NCBI GenBank assembly: GCA_030077755.1 | Contig: JAQJZZ010000004.1 | Coordinates: forward strand, 1,364,001 to 1,428,000 | Reading direction: 5' to 3' | Source of the DNA: Filosporella fistucella | Lineage: Eukaryota; Ascomycota; Leotiomycetes; Helotiales | Length of the DNA: 64,000 nucleotides | Shown: positions 44,797 through 55,713 of the stretch, piece after piece | Numbering within the stretch: position 1 is the first letter of the stretch | Layout of the letters: each line of letters opens with the position of its first letter | Program-made: the position numbers and the translations under genes | Notes under the pieces: model-generated | Databases searched by the model: none | What the model saw: only the letters and a program-made list of their open reading frames with translations | What the model was told of the DNA's origin: nothing

Positions 44797-45725
44797 TTAC
44801 TTCCGTAGAGTCATCGACTGGACGGACTGATGAGCAGAAAATGACGAGAATTGTAAGCTCAGATGTGACAGAGCTCTAACCAGGGAGCCGAGGAGAGGTG
44901 AGGATGTAAATGTAGAAGCTTGAGCCCCAATTGTGGTTGGGCTCTTTTGTCGATATTCTTCGAGAGCAGAAAGTGCACTTTCGAGATGCATTTGTACTCG
45001 ATTTTCGAATCCCTGCAGGTATTCAATTGCAATGAACATGATGCTACTCATAATTGCAAGTTCCCAGCCATGAAGTGAATCATCAATACGATCGTTGAGA
45101 GTTCTGATAGCAATGTTGTATTGCCTGAGTGCATATTCAGTGACCGAGGAAAGTGAAGATGTCAATTTGTCGGGATAATAGTGACAGATGCTGAAGGCAC
45201 CAATAGCAAGTGCGCAATGAGCGATAGATGGTTCGGCTCTGGCCATCTGTAGAACAATGGTCTGCCAGCAATCTAAGTCGAAGTAGAGTTGAAACTCTTT
45301 GGCGCACACATTTTCGAAGAAACCAAAATATCGCGCGTCGTCACAGAATGAACCATTTTGGGACGATTCAACGATTGGTGGTTTCATGATATTATAGGGG
45401 ATGGGTACAATGGCTGCTCTGGCTAATTGATTGATAGCGATTGCTCGAGAAGGTGTCTCGAAGTCACACTTTCGGCCGGTGCTTGAGCATTGCGCGCACG
45501 CCGGCCGACTTTCGTCGCATTTCTTGTGTCTGATCCTGCAAAGGTATCAGCCAGATGAGCCAGGAGACAGAGCCGCGCTCTCGGAAATATCATAGAATAA
45601 TTAGAGCTTAGCTGGAGCTCTGTATCATACTTGCACGTCTGACAACCGCTTTTCACCTTGCGTACTCCCACAGCTCCCGCGCGGGGTCTTTTGATATTCG
45701 TGCCTTGTCCGACTCTCCTTTTCAT
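44797..45725 (-). CDS. Short Zn2Cys6 transcription factor
   Basis: Exons 45725-45631 and 45535-44797; 277 aa. The start is the ATG of MKRRVGQGTN; the longer frame begins at GTG. Splicing restores a perfect Zn2Cys6 binuclear cluster, C-x2-C-x6-C-x6-C-x2-C-x6-C (Cys28, 31, 38, 45, 48, 55; SGCQTCKIRHKKCDESRPAC), preceded by a basic KRPR stretch. Residues about 90-277 look like the N-terminal part of a fungal-type regulatory domain (FQLYFDLDCWQTIVLQMA.., AIGAFSICHYY). The protein then stops at SMTLRK, shorter than most family members (commonly over 400 aa). Either truncated, or a short member; no downstream exon was recognised. Lies 320 bp upstream of the epoxide hydrolase on the same strand, so it may regulate it. 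Confidence 0.82.
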
Positions 45726-46676
45726 CGCGATCAATCGTAGTGGGATATTACAAGCAGTTATGCCATTTGCAAATACACAAGACTGCGGGCGCAAACACAC
45801 GCCTAGAATTTCTCAGAGTACAGAGCTGGGATGGTGGATGACTGGAGTGGTCGTTGAGATTGTGCTGGTTGCCGTCGGTCCAGATTCGTTTTTTACCGTA
45901 GTCGGGAAGCGAGTTACTTGTTACGTCGCAAGGTATAGTAGAGTAAGCCTGGATTTAGGGATCCATTTTCCTCAAACCTGTCACTTTGTTAATTTAGAGT
46001 TGAAATCATTTCATCTTCCTAATCATCCTTCCAAACTCCGAAGACTTATCAAAATCCAAGCCACACGATGTCGGGTTGATCGGCGATGATTTATTGAGCA
46101 CGAGCGGGCAGGCTGGGAAAATGCCATGCAGGCAGATGGCGTTGCAGTTTATGATCCATGAGCCTATCACGGCAGGCTTCCTGAAATGCAAAAAGTGTTC
46201 TTTGGGGCGTAGCCAAGCGATCAAATCAGGCAAGTGTTGGTAGATGATCTGAGGCAGAGGGCGTTATCGAACCCCTGACCATACCTTGAGCCTTGAGTAG
46301 ATACCACTGAAAATGTATTTTTTGCACTTTTGCTTGACTTACTCAGCCGTCCAACCTCATAGTCTTTATGGACTTCACACAAGGTCATTAAGTCTTGGAT
46401 GGTTTAATCAAACAGGCGTGTGTTTCCCAAGTCAACAATGCACATCCGCAACTATTGACCGTACGCTGGAGTTCATTATATTTAACTTTCTTCAACTTTC
46501 CGATGCTCAGATGCCAACTAGAAGTCTCAAATTTATGTTGCATTTGTCACAGTGGTATCGCTTCAGTATCAGCCGCAAGAGTCATCCTTTAACGAGGAGA
46601 CGTTTGTACTGCAACACGTCTATTCAAACCCTACTCAGATACCAACAAGTGCAGCACTAGCAGACGCAAGAGCGAA
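45726..46676. other. Intergenic between Zn2Cys6 and ankyrin genes
   Basis: 950 bp between divergent genes. A tRNA-like segment near 46210-46290 was rejected for lack of an acceptor stem. No other gene seen. Confidence 0.5.
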
Positions 46677-49173
46677 ATGGCAAAAAGAAACAACGATTCC
46701 ACCAGAGCCCCGATAGAACAAAAGCCCAGGAAAAAATATAAGTCCATGGGCCGCCCCAAAAACAAATGGACACCTTCAAAATTGAGAAAACTTGTCAGAT
46801 TATACCTATTCACTGACCTAAATGTCGAGGATATCGCTAGTCTCCTGAGTGATAGGACATTCAAGCCGTGGTGAGCTTTTCAAACAAAATGAAGAGCGAC
46901 CTCTGATGAAGATTAGTAAGAGAGATGTCCAGAAACAACTCAATGCTTTGCTCCAAAACCAGCCGCGAAAAGTACGGGTCGTGCGTGAAATGAATGAAGT
47001 AAGAATTCGTATGGTTCGTGGATGTAGGGTCGTTTTGCCTCTGGATGCACCTACAAAAACTTCGGAAACCAGTACAACAACAAACGATGTTGGAAACGTC
47101 TTGGCAGCCCATAGTCATGACAGTTTGAATCCATCTTTGAACCTGGCACCTGATGTTGATTGGTCTTGGGTGGACTTGGAGTCTTGCTCGGATCTTTCCA
47201 CAACCAGGGATTTTGCAGACCGGGGCAGCATTCGGGACCAATTTCCATGTCAGATGGGGGAAGTCACCCAAAACATAATTACAGACGACTTAGATGTACT
47301 CGCTGTTCCGCATCCGCATCCGCCACCTCTTCTCGACGCTTCAAAATATCATCAACAAAAATTGCCTACTGTTCCCAATCTCGTACACTTCCCAGAAAAA
47401 TCACCCCACAGAACAGCAACGTTCATATCAGATCAGAGAAACATACCAACGACGAACATGCTGCAGCTTTCACACGAAGCATCTTTAATGCCGCTGAGCA
47501 CGGAAAATGTCACAGAGATGGTAGCCACAAAGTCGGATACCGCCGTAAACAAATTATGTGCACGTATTGGTACCCCCAGGAAGGGTTTGGCCCGAGCTAG
47601 TTTTAGCTATGCGGGAAGCATCAAGCCAGCTGCCTCGACATCGCTTCTGGCTTGCTTGCAGGGTCTGAAGGCAATGCAAAACGGAATACGTGCGAGGAGA
47701 GAATCATACCTGGCGGATATCTTGTCTGTGATGCAAAATTGGACGCTGAGCAGTCAATCAATAAAAGAAAATGGGAACATTGCAACCGATTCAGGCGAAT
47801 CTTGTCAATATCCAGACCTAAATGAAAAAGAAAGAGAATGGCATCTCGGGCACGTGGACAAGATCAGATTCAGCTCCATCCTTCTTTCTCGTAAACGAAA
47901 TAAGTTCATAGAGCCAAAAAGAGTCTCCCTTCCAGACAGCTTTGTTAGCTGGTCAATCATGAACTATAGCGGTGAAGTTGACCAAAGCTATAATGGAGGC
48001 GGAGATGTGTATGGTAATTCTCTACTCCATACTGCCGCTGCCGTTGGCAAGAGTTTTGAAGACATTCTGGAGATGATCGAAAATGGAGCAGATGTGCATG
48101 CGAGGAACAGCGGTGGGCAAAGTTTCCTGCACATTATTATTACTTATTGGTGCACCAAATCACCGGATGTGAAGGGTCTTGTACAACTGTTCCAGAAACT
48201 GTACGAAGAGGACTTTGAATTCCACCAACGTGACGACAATGGCCAGTCCCCTGTGCTCCTTCTCATCAAAGGATGTGGAAGAGGTGCATTCGACCACTTG
48301 GAGTGTATATCTATACTCTCCCTCATCAAGATACGCCCACTAAGAGATAACAGCTGCTACACAACGTTGAATAGGTGGCTGAGGGATACATTTCCTGCCG
48401 AATGTTTCTTCTCGCCAAGAAACTCAGATCTCGAGAAGCCACATAGCCTTACACCCGCTGTCAACTCCAGATCTTGCTCTACCTCCAGTTTGATCACAAA
48501 CACTGACCAATATATTCCCAATTATGGCCCGAGCACGGCGATCGAGACGATCGAAGACCTGGTGCTCTATGAACGCAATGCAGACTTATTGAGAACTATC
48601 ATCAAGGCACATGTAGACCCATATATCGAGCAAGCAGTAGGGAAAAACGGACTTCATTGTTTGGCAGAAGTCGTCCTTGATCTGCCGCTGCGGGATGTCC
48701 AAACAAGAACAATTGATACATGCCCGTCCAATAGTAGGGAGGCATATTTGGAAGGGTTACTCCTTGCTAGGGTGGATGTCAATAACCATGATGAGCTGGG
48801 CTACACCCCCTTAATGAGGTTCATCATGTGCACCCACAGAAACGAAGACGAGGAGGCAAGGACCCGGATACTAGCTCGCATTTGCGATGCAGGTGCAAAT
48901 ATAAATGCTCGAGATAAAATGGGCTGGACCCCACTTCATCTGGCTGTTGTCTTGGGGGAAGTAACAGCAACGAAGTTGCTGTTGAGTCGCAAGGCAAATA
49001 TTCATGCACGTGACGTTTACTCGAGAGGAATAATTGAATGTGGAGCGAGAGCAAGTGAGACGGCTGAAGACGACACTGTGCTCTACAGCAAGATCATGCT
49101 TTGCATTTCTCTTGTGGTTGATGCAGGTGGTGTCTCTCACCCGAACCCTATCAAAGAATGGGCAAAGAGATGA
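46677..49173 (+). CDS. Ankyrin-repeat protein with basic HTH-like N-terminus
   Basis: Exons 46677-46870 and 46917-49173; a 46-nt intron joins ..LLSDRTFKP to CKRDVQKQLNALLQNQP; 816 aa. Without it the first exon stops at once. Residues 1-20 are basic (RKKYKSMGRPKNK). Residues 28-80 (KWTPSKLRKLVRLYLFTDLN, VEDIASLL, KRDVQKQLNALL) resemble the short helical DNA-binding-like domain (Clr5 type) that heads many filamentous-fungal ankyrin proteins. A long low-complexity region follows. Ankyrin-like repeats: YGNSLLHTAAAVGKSFEDIL (about 395) and ..GANINARDKMGWTPLHLAVV (about 700-760). The degenerate middle copies leave gaps between repeats. Function unknown; such genes are numerous and fast-evolving in these fungi, and a self-recognition or regulatory role is speculation. 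Confidence 0.82.
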
Positions 49174-52100
49174 TATCAAGAGCATGGGAAGGACAGTATT
49201 GTTACACTCAAGGCGTGTGATCTCTAGGAGAGCGAGAACGCATAGTAATAAGTGACACAATTTTATGATGCACAGAGTAGGATACTAGGCAATAACGCTC
49301 AAGCACGAAGAAGGAGCTCGGAAGGATCAAGAATTGAACGAATGGGAAAATGAAATATCTATGCAGAGACGAGTGGTTTGAGAATCTCCAAACTACTGCA
49401 TAATCCATTTATAGATAAAAGGATGATGCCACTCTCACCTAAATACCTCTAGATTGGTGGCATTAAATAAAGCAGAAAAGAAAAAAGTTTTTTTCGTTTT
49501 TGGCAGACATCGCCGCAATTCCGAAGGGAAGATACAGACTCCATCTTGGGAAATGTCATCAAGAAGGAAGAAGACTTGTAAGAAAGTTGGAACGTATACA
49601 GCATCCTTGCAGTCCATAACAAGAAGTTCTATCCGTCCCAAGAGCACAATGCTATGATTGGCGGAACCAAGAACGATGCCAAGATTTCTGCCAGGGGAAA
49701 AAATTGCATGCTGACTGTAATATACCAACATCCTCCTATTATCCAAGAGTAACAATCTTGCGGCGGTGAGTATTATCTCTTGGCCCTGCAAAATCAGTTG
49801 ATTGCTGCATGGAAGCATCGTGAGAACCTCATTTACCCCAACTTTAGGCAGCAGGAACAGGGAAGGCATCTTAGCCGGTGGAGAAGAGCGTGAGTGATAG
49901 AAGGAATGAAGAACTTCTAGAAGTAACGTTGTGGTACCAGTATGATGATGAGGTAATACATCCCAAATTGAAGGATCGTGAGGCTTGATGCAGCAGTTGG
50001 CTCGGTCCGACTACTGCTTACTGGATGGAGGGAGAGATGAACCGGTTGAATTAAGCATAATGTCTTCGGGATGATGCTCTTGTGAGCCTGAAGAGTTCAT
50101 TGGATGCTATTTTGAACGAGGAGGCTTGATGTAACACATGGGTAAGGCTGAGAGGCTTGTGTTTTGTCTTTGAGTTGAGGTTAGGAGGCTGATGATGTTG
50201 ACTTAGCCACAGATATCAGACAATATAACATATGATCGGGATTGCCATCAGCGATGGCGTGCTGGAGTATAGCTGATGTCAAAACCTCCGATCGATTTAT
50301 CTTGGGAATTCTCCGCCTGGATCGAATCTGCTTCGCTCCTGTAGGTCTTTGAAGCAAAGCATAGCCACAGGTCTGCATGTATGTGGTAAGAATGGATCGG
50401 TGATGACATCTGCAAAGGAGATCGGCTCCATCTGGATGGTAGGGTTTAACCGTTTCAATGGAGACGAGTAGTGGCGGCAGATCAACATGTAGACTAAAGC
50501 CTTTTGATCCTTCGAGCGAGCACAATCTAGCCTCTGCAAGAGATATCAACAGTGGCTTCTTTAGATGGCTGAGAGATCGGCATGCCCTCAATTGGTTCTC
50601 AGATGGCGCCAAGCGGAGGAAAAGAAAGAGGTTGTTGTCATTGAACCTATGATGTAGCCATAGTGAATGCAAGGACCGGTTTTACAATTGATGGCGCTTC
50701 GTTCCGCTATCCCAGACGTGGGGAATCAGGGCTTGTCTGAGTTTACCGTTGCGTTGAGTGATTTCATTTGTTAACACCCCTAATGTTTGGGTTGTATGGC
50801 CTGCATACTGCGGTGAAAGAGTGTGTGGGTTGAGAGCAGCACCAGAGAATGTCGTCCAGTAACGTTGCAACTTCATATAAGATGGTGTTGTTGTTGTTCG
50901 TCTTGAACAGGTTAGACTAACTGCCACATGGGGGCTCGACGCAAGCGTTCCGAAACGGTGATAGCACAGGCGATGTGCCTATCACCACGTCTCGGTAACG
51001 GAGTCCATGCAAGCCATGACCGCCGACGCAAGCCACCAGAACTTGATATTTCGGGCACTCCGTTAGATACTGGATGCTCTCCGCACGATATTGAAACCCA
51101 ATTATCCGGCTTTTTTGATTCGTTGTATCGTTCATGCACATGGAATTGACCATTTGAAGCACCGGTTTGATTTTTTTCCAGCCACAAATCTATAGTCACG
51201 ACGCGGACGGAGATTATGCTTTCGGGTCAGCGAAATCGGACATTATCATCTTGTCGGCGATACTACTCATGATATTGGACCAAACATCCATGAAACTATT
51301 ATGGATATTTTCTCGTTCCTGAGGAGCGGGTCTCGTTATTGAGCCCGGTTGTGGTGGAATAGTAGGTATGGTCTGGCCATAGCGCCGAAAGATATTGGCA
51401 TTGGCATGGACCATGCCCATGACGCCCTGAACAAATAAATCCTGACAGTGGTGATGACAGCTGTACATTTGTTGCATGCTCTAAGCCCCATGGCAAGGGA
51501 TAGTATGGAGGTAAGTCTGATACTAACACGGCCACATGTCTGCCAGTAACGGTCGTGATGAATTGCCCAATAAGGGTATGCGTCAATGTCGTTTAGTTTA
51601 CACTTGACTTGAAGCGAGTCTTGCGAGTGGTAAAGGTACCTTAGTGGGGAAGAGCTGTGGATTTCGGTTCCGCTATCCCAAAGAGCAAGAGTAAGAGCAA
51701 GTCTAACACAGAAAATGAAGCTATATCTGCAGACTAGCAAGAGCTAGAATTTTGCTGGAACGCTGGCCATGGGTCAAATGATATCTGAGCTTGCGTATTC
51801 GCAGCGACATGATGGGTCGGATATACTTTCTTTCGTGCCGTAACGAGGTGGCAGTACCATTGGATTGGGTCGTCACGGCTGTGATCCTTGTGCAGCTCAG
51901 CACAGGGGGTCCGTTTTGAGCCAGAAAAAGGAATAAATGTCCACGTCAAGCTTGGATCTTTTTGATATGAGAGCAGTGATTTGCTGGTTTTCCTTGGTTT
52001 TTCAGGCCAGTGCTATCCCAGAGCTCGCCGTGCCATGTGTTTGCAGGGGCAACTGGAAATAGATAGTCGACTTCATTGGCAAAATGACCGGGTGCCAGGT

Positions 52101-52520
52101 GCGATATGCCAGCTGGTCTAAGAGTGAGAGCTGGTGCAGCTTGTGCAGATGATTTCAGCATATGCGGATGGCCAGATGATCGGGGAGAGAGACCAGCGCG
52201 CGCGTGAGGAGAGCATGCAGAAGGTGAAAGTAAAAGTAAATTGGCGGAGGGTCAACTAACACTGAATCACTGCTGAAATTATTGTGGGCGATGATAATGG
52301 TAATGATGCAGTGATATTGGGATCTTTTGATGGTGTTATTGTGCATTTGCCTGCGGCCTGACAAGAGACCAGCATGATGTTGAGTTGTGAATGGAGAAGG
52401 AGGATTTTGGTCGGTTGCAGCTAGAGGTCGACTGAAGATGATTGTTGACTGTACAGTAGGTCGAGGGTGCGACGACTCAAGCGAGTTGTCAGCCGCTAAA
52501 GTGTAAATTCCACCCCGACC
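49174..52520. other. Gene-poor 3.3 kb region with repeated minus-strand motif
   Basis: No ORF here is supported by family features. Several minus-strand frames between 50180 and 52165 are open for 70-160 codons. The same short sequence, read on the minus strand as TGGGATAGCGGAAC, recurs at 50701-50714 and 51667-51680, with a shorter TGGGATAGC at 52012-52020. Each copy can be read as a WDS-containing peptide. Could be a decayed or intron-rich gene, or a long untranslated region. Confidence 0.4.
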
Positions 52521-53422
52521 TCTAGGTCATTTTGTCAACTCCCCTTCCGCTCTACTACCTACTACCACATACACCTACCACGGACTATTCTCCCAATTTC
52601 ACCCTACCACAAACCTTCCTCTCCTCGCTCTCTCCTACCAACAAAACGATACGCCTCCACCAGCTCAATCAATCATTCTTTTTGCAGGCCGTTCAACGAC
52701 CAACAAGCAAATACTCTGGGCATCCACTTGCTTGCCCGTGCTGCTCTTCTATTCTCCTGCTGTCTAGCAGGACTGCACTACACTACACTACTGCACCGCA
52801 CATAACATTCCCATCTTAGACCTTCAGCCCTGCTCGTTTTGGGTATTAACGCCAGTTAAAGCTGTGCCACACAACCTGGCTGACCGCCTCGTGCATCTGG
52901 CAAGTGTCAAGTGTATGTGCACTAGGAACCGAACAATACCAAAACCAATACCAATACCAATACCTGACCTGATTCCGTACTTACGGACACGCTCACGATT
53001 CAGACCTACCTACCGACCTCTTTCTCGCTTGGTTCCACCCTCCCATCTACCTGCACGCACCTGGCTGCTTGAACATTCAGCACTATCTTCTTTCTGTTAG
53101 CCTCCTCGCTGCACCACCACCACCGAAACACCGCCCCCTGTTCCTAGCTCTTCCACCACCCGGACCCTTCAGGTTTGATCCAAATTCATCATCCCCACGT
53201 TATCACGGAAATTTACTGGGCCTCATTCTATAAAGACAGTCCCTCATCCCACATTCGAGAGAGAGTTGTCTCAGTTTCAAAAGTCGAGGTAAACAAGTTC
53301 CCTGCCTCAAAGCGAGATATCACCGTCATCCTCCGCAAGCGCCTCTCGGCGTTGTGCCGAACTTCCATCACAGCATTCTCTTCCTTTCTTCTTCCTCCTC
53401 ATCAACAACCTCAAACAAAAAA
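52521..53422 (+). promoter_or_regulatory. Pyrimidine-rich leader of the metacaspase gene
   Basis: About 900 bp of C/T-rich sequence running up to the metacaspase ATG, including a short CCAATA tandem (about 52934-52964). A long 5' UTR is likely but its start cannot be placed. The short ORFs here are low complexity. Confidence 0.5.
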
Positions 53423-55288
53423 ATGTCAGGCTATCCAGGTTCAGGATATCACGGAGGATACGGGGCACCACCGCCACAACAGTACCCGCCCCAGCCAAAC
53501 TACTACCCGTAGGATTCGAATGGCTCTGCGAAATCCGTGTCAATGCTGACGATTTTTGGTAGACCTCAAAACTATGGCCCTCCACCACCACAACAAGGAG
53601 GATACAATTATCACCAACCTCCTCCACCTCAACAGCCTTATGGCTACTCCCAAGTGAGACCATTTCTGCATTTGCGGAAACAAAGCTAATCGTTCTGCTA
53701 GCCCCCACCACAACAATACGGCGGTTACAATGGTGTTCCTCCGAACCAGCCTCAATATGGCAGACCAGGTACAAATTCTCGCGATACACTGTCTATTTCA
53801 ACAACTGACATGCGTTTTCTTTCTCAGGAATGCCATCTGTCAACTCGAACGCGTACGTGAACGGAAATCATGGTGCCCCGCCCCCACCTCCATCCTCCAT
53901 GCAAAGCTTCGGCGGTGGTGCACCACAAGGCTACGCTTTCCAATATTCGAGCTGTACGGGAAGACGGAAAGCTTTGTTGATCGGTATAAATTATTTTGGG
54001 CAAAGAGGACAACTGAGAGGGTGCATCAATGATGTGAAGAATATGTCGGCTTTCTTGAACGAGAATTTCGGATACCAACGAGACGACATGGTCATCCTTA
54101 CCGATGATCAGCAGAATCCCATGAGCCAGCCTACCAAACAAAACATATTACGAGCAATGCATTGGCTAGTAAAGGATGCTCGCCCCAATGACTCACTATT
54201 CTTCCACTACTCAGGTGAGTAAATTATTGATTTTACTTTAAAATGTTGCTGACACATAATAGGTCATGGTGGCCAAACAAAAGATCTTGACGGAGATGAA
54301 GAAGATGGATATGATGAAGTGATCTATCCAGTAGACTTCAGACAGGTTGGCCATATTGTCGATGATGAGATGCATAGAATAATGGTGACACCACTACAAC
54401 CTGGTGTCAGGTTAACGGCAATCTTCGATTCGTGCCATTCTGGGACGGCACTCGATCTGCCATACATCTACTCCACACAAGGTGTGCTCAAGGAGCCAAA
54501 TCTTGCAAAAGAAGCTGGACAAGGTCTTCTTGGTGTCATTTCATCATACAGTCAGGGTGATTTGGGAGGTGTTGCTAAGAACCTTATGGGTTTCTTTAGC
54601 AAAGCAACTACCGGAGACAACGCGTACAACAAAACTATGGCTACTAAAACATCGCCAGCAGATGTCATTATGTGGTCGGGAAGCAAAGATGACCAAACAT
54701 CGTTAGTATATTCTTTCATTCCGTGTCATGTTTAGAAAGTTTGAGAGGTCTGTACATATGGGGACCTGGTAAAAAGTACTGTAGGAGGCGCTCATGGTGT
54801 CTTGGCGTCGGAGTTGGGGATACCACTTTGGGCTACTGGGCAAGACCCTGGCCGATGTAATGCTAGACATGGCTTGTTACTATATATTTTGAAAGCTCTA
54901 AGACTGCGCCACAAGCCTAGTATGGCTTCGGCGTGGCCTTAGAGCTGCGAGTCACGTTGGGTCACTCGACCTACGGAGCCTGCTTGCTTCGACCTTGCAT
55001 ATGCTGACTGTCATCTCACAGGGCCGACGCTACTATCGCTGCTAAAGCTACAGGTGCCATGTCATGGGCTTTTATCACCGCTATGAAGAAGAATCCTCAG
55101 CAGAGCTATGTCCAGCTACTCAATAGTATCAGAGACGAGCTTGCTACGAAGTATACCCAGAAACCCCAACTCAGTTGTAGTCATCCATTGAGTAAGACCA
55201 CTTAGTTTTTGTTTTCTTTTGTAGATCCAACTTTATGTCCCCGTGCTGACATATATATATAGACACTAACCTCCTCTTCGTAATGTAA
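53423..55288 (+). CDS. Type I metacaspase (Yca1/CasA family)
   Basis: Seven exons: 53423-53508, 53563-53653, 53702-53768, 53828-54214, 54263-54701, 55022-55191 and 55263-55288; 421 aa. The N-terminal prodomain (about 1-105) is Pro/Gln/Tyr/Gly-rich ([17 protein letters not shown]) as in fungal type I enzymes. The p20 domain begins [20 protein letters not shown]. Catalytic dyad His212 (YSGHGGQ) and Cys268 ([13 protein letters not shown]) are present, and the calcium-site acidic cluster DLDGDEEDG follows His. The p10 part ends with SCSHPL NTNLLFVM. These Arg/Lys-specific Cys proteases act in stress, ageing and protein-aggregate control. Intron 5 is 320 nt (54702-55021), far longer than its neighbours (48-71 nt), and contains a hairpin. 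Confidence 0.95.
54895..54945. repeat. Imperfect inverted repeat inside metacaspase intron 5
   Basis: GCTCTAAG (54895-54902) pairs with CTTAGAGC (54938-54945), and AAGCC (54913-54917) pairs with GGCTT (54924-54928). With a GCCAC/GTGGC pair between them this makes an imperfect hairpin of about 22-nt arms and a 6-nt loop. It lies in the oversized intron. Confidence 0.6.
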
Positions 55289-55713
55289 AATTCTTACACA
55301 AACTGGGTCTTCACGGCGTCATATGCGTGCATTAGGGAAAAAACTTGCACAGGAAAGGGAATTTTTGGTATACTCGTTACTATTTGTTGCCTTGGATAGG
55401 CTAGGGATGGAGAGGGCTGGCATCTATGACATGTCCATGTAACTTTCATACGCATTCACGAAATGAGAAAAGGATCTTTCATGATGATATTCGTTCAATC
55501 TAGACTTATTCTGACTTGACTTGACGGTGCTCCATAACACAGCACTCACTGAGGTATGAGAGAATGCAAAATGATAACTACTCCAATGCTCAACCCATGC
55601 CTATGATTCCAGGACTCCACTTCCCCATTCCAACGCCGGTGGTATAGAATACCACATGCAAATTCATTTCATGAATCAATGACCTGTGCCCATTACCCAG
55701 ATACGAACATGAC
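55289..55713. other. Intergenic between convergent metacaspase and PcpA-type gene
   Basis: 425 bp; no gene seen. Confidence 0.5.

Noticed and set aside
46202..46290. tRNA-like segment (TAGCCAAGCG A-box style, TATCGAACCCC B-box style)
   Set aside because: The B box is off consensus and no complementary acceptor stem can be formed from the flanks.
49435..49869. 144-codon minus-strand ORF (MPSLFLLPKVGVNE..)
   Set aside because: Begins with ATG and is hydrophobic, but has no recognisable motif, no splice support, and lies in a gene-poor stretch.
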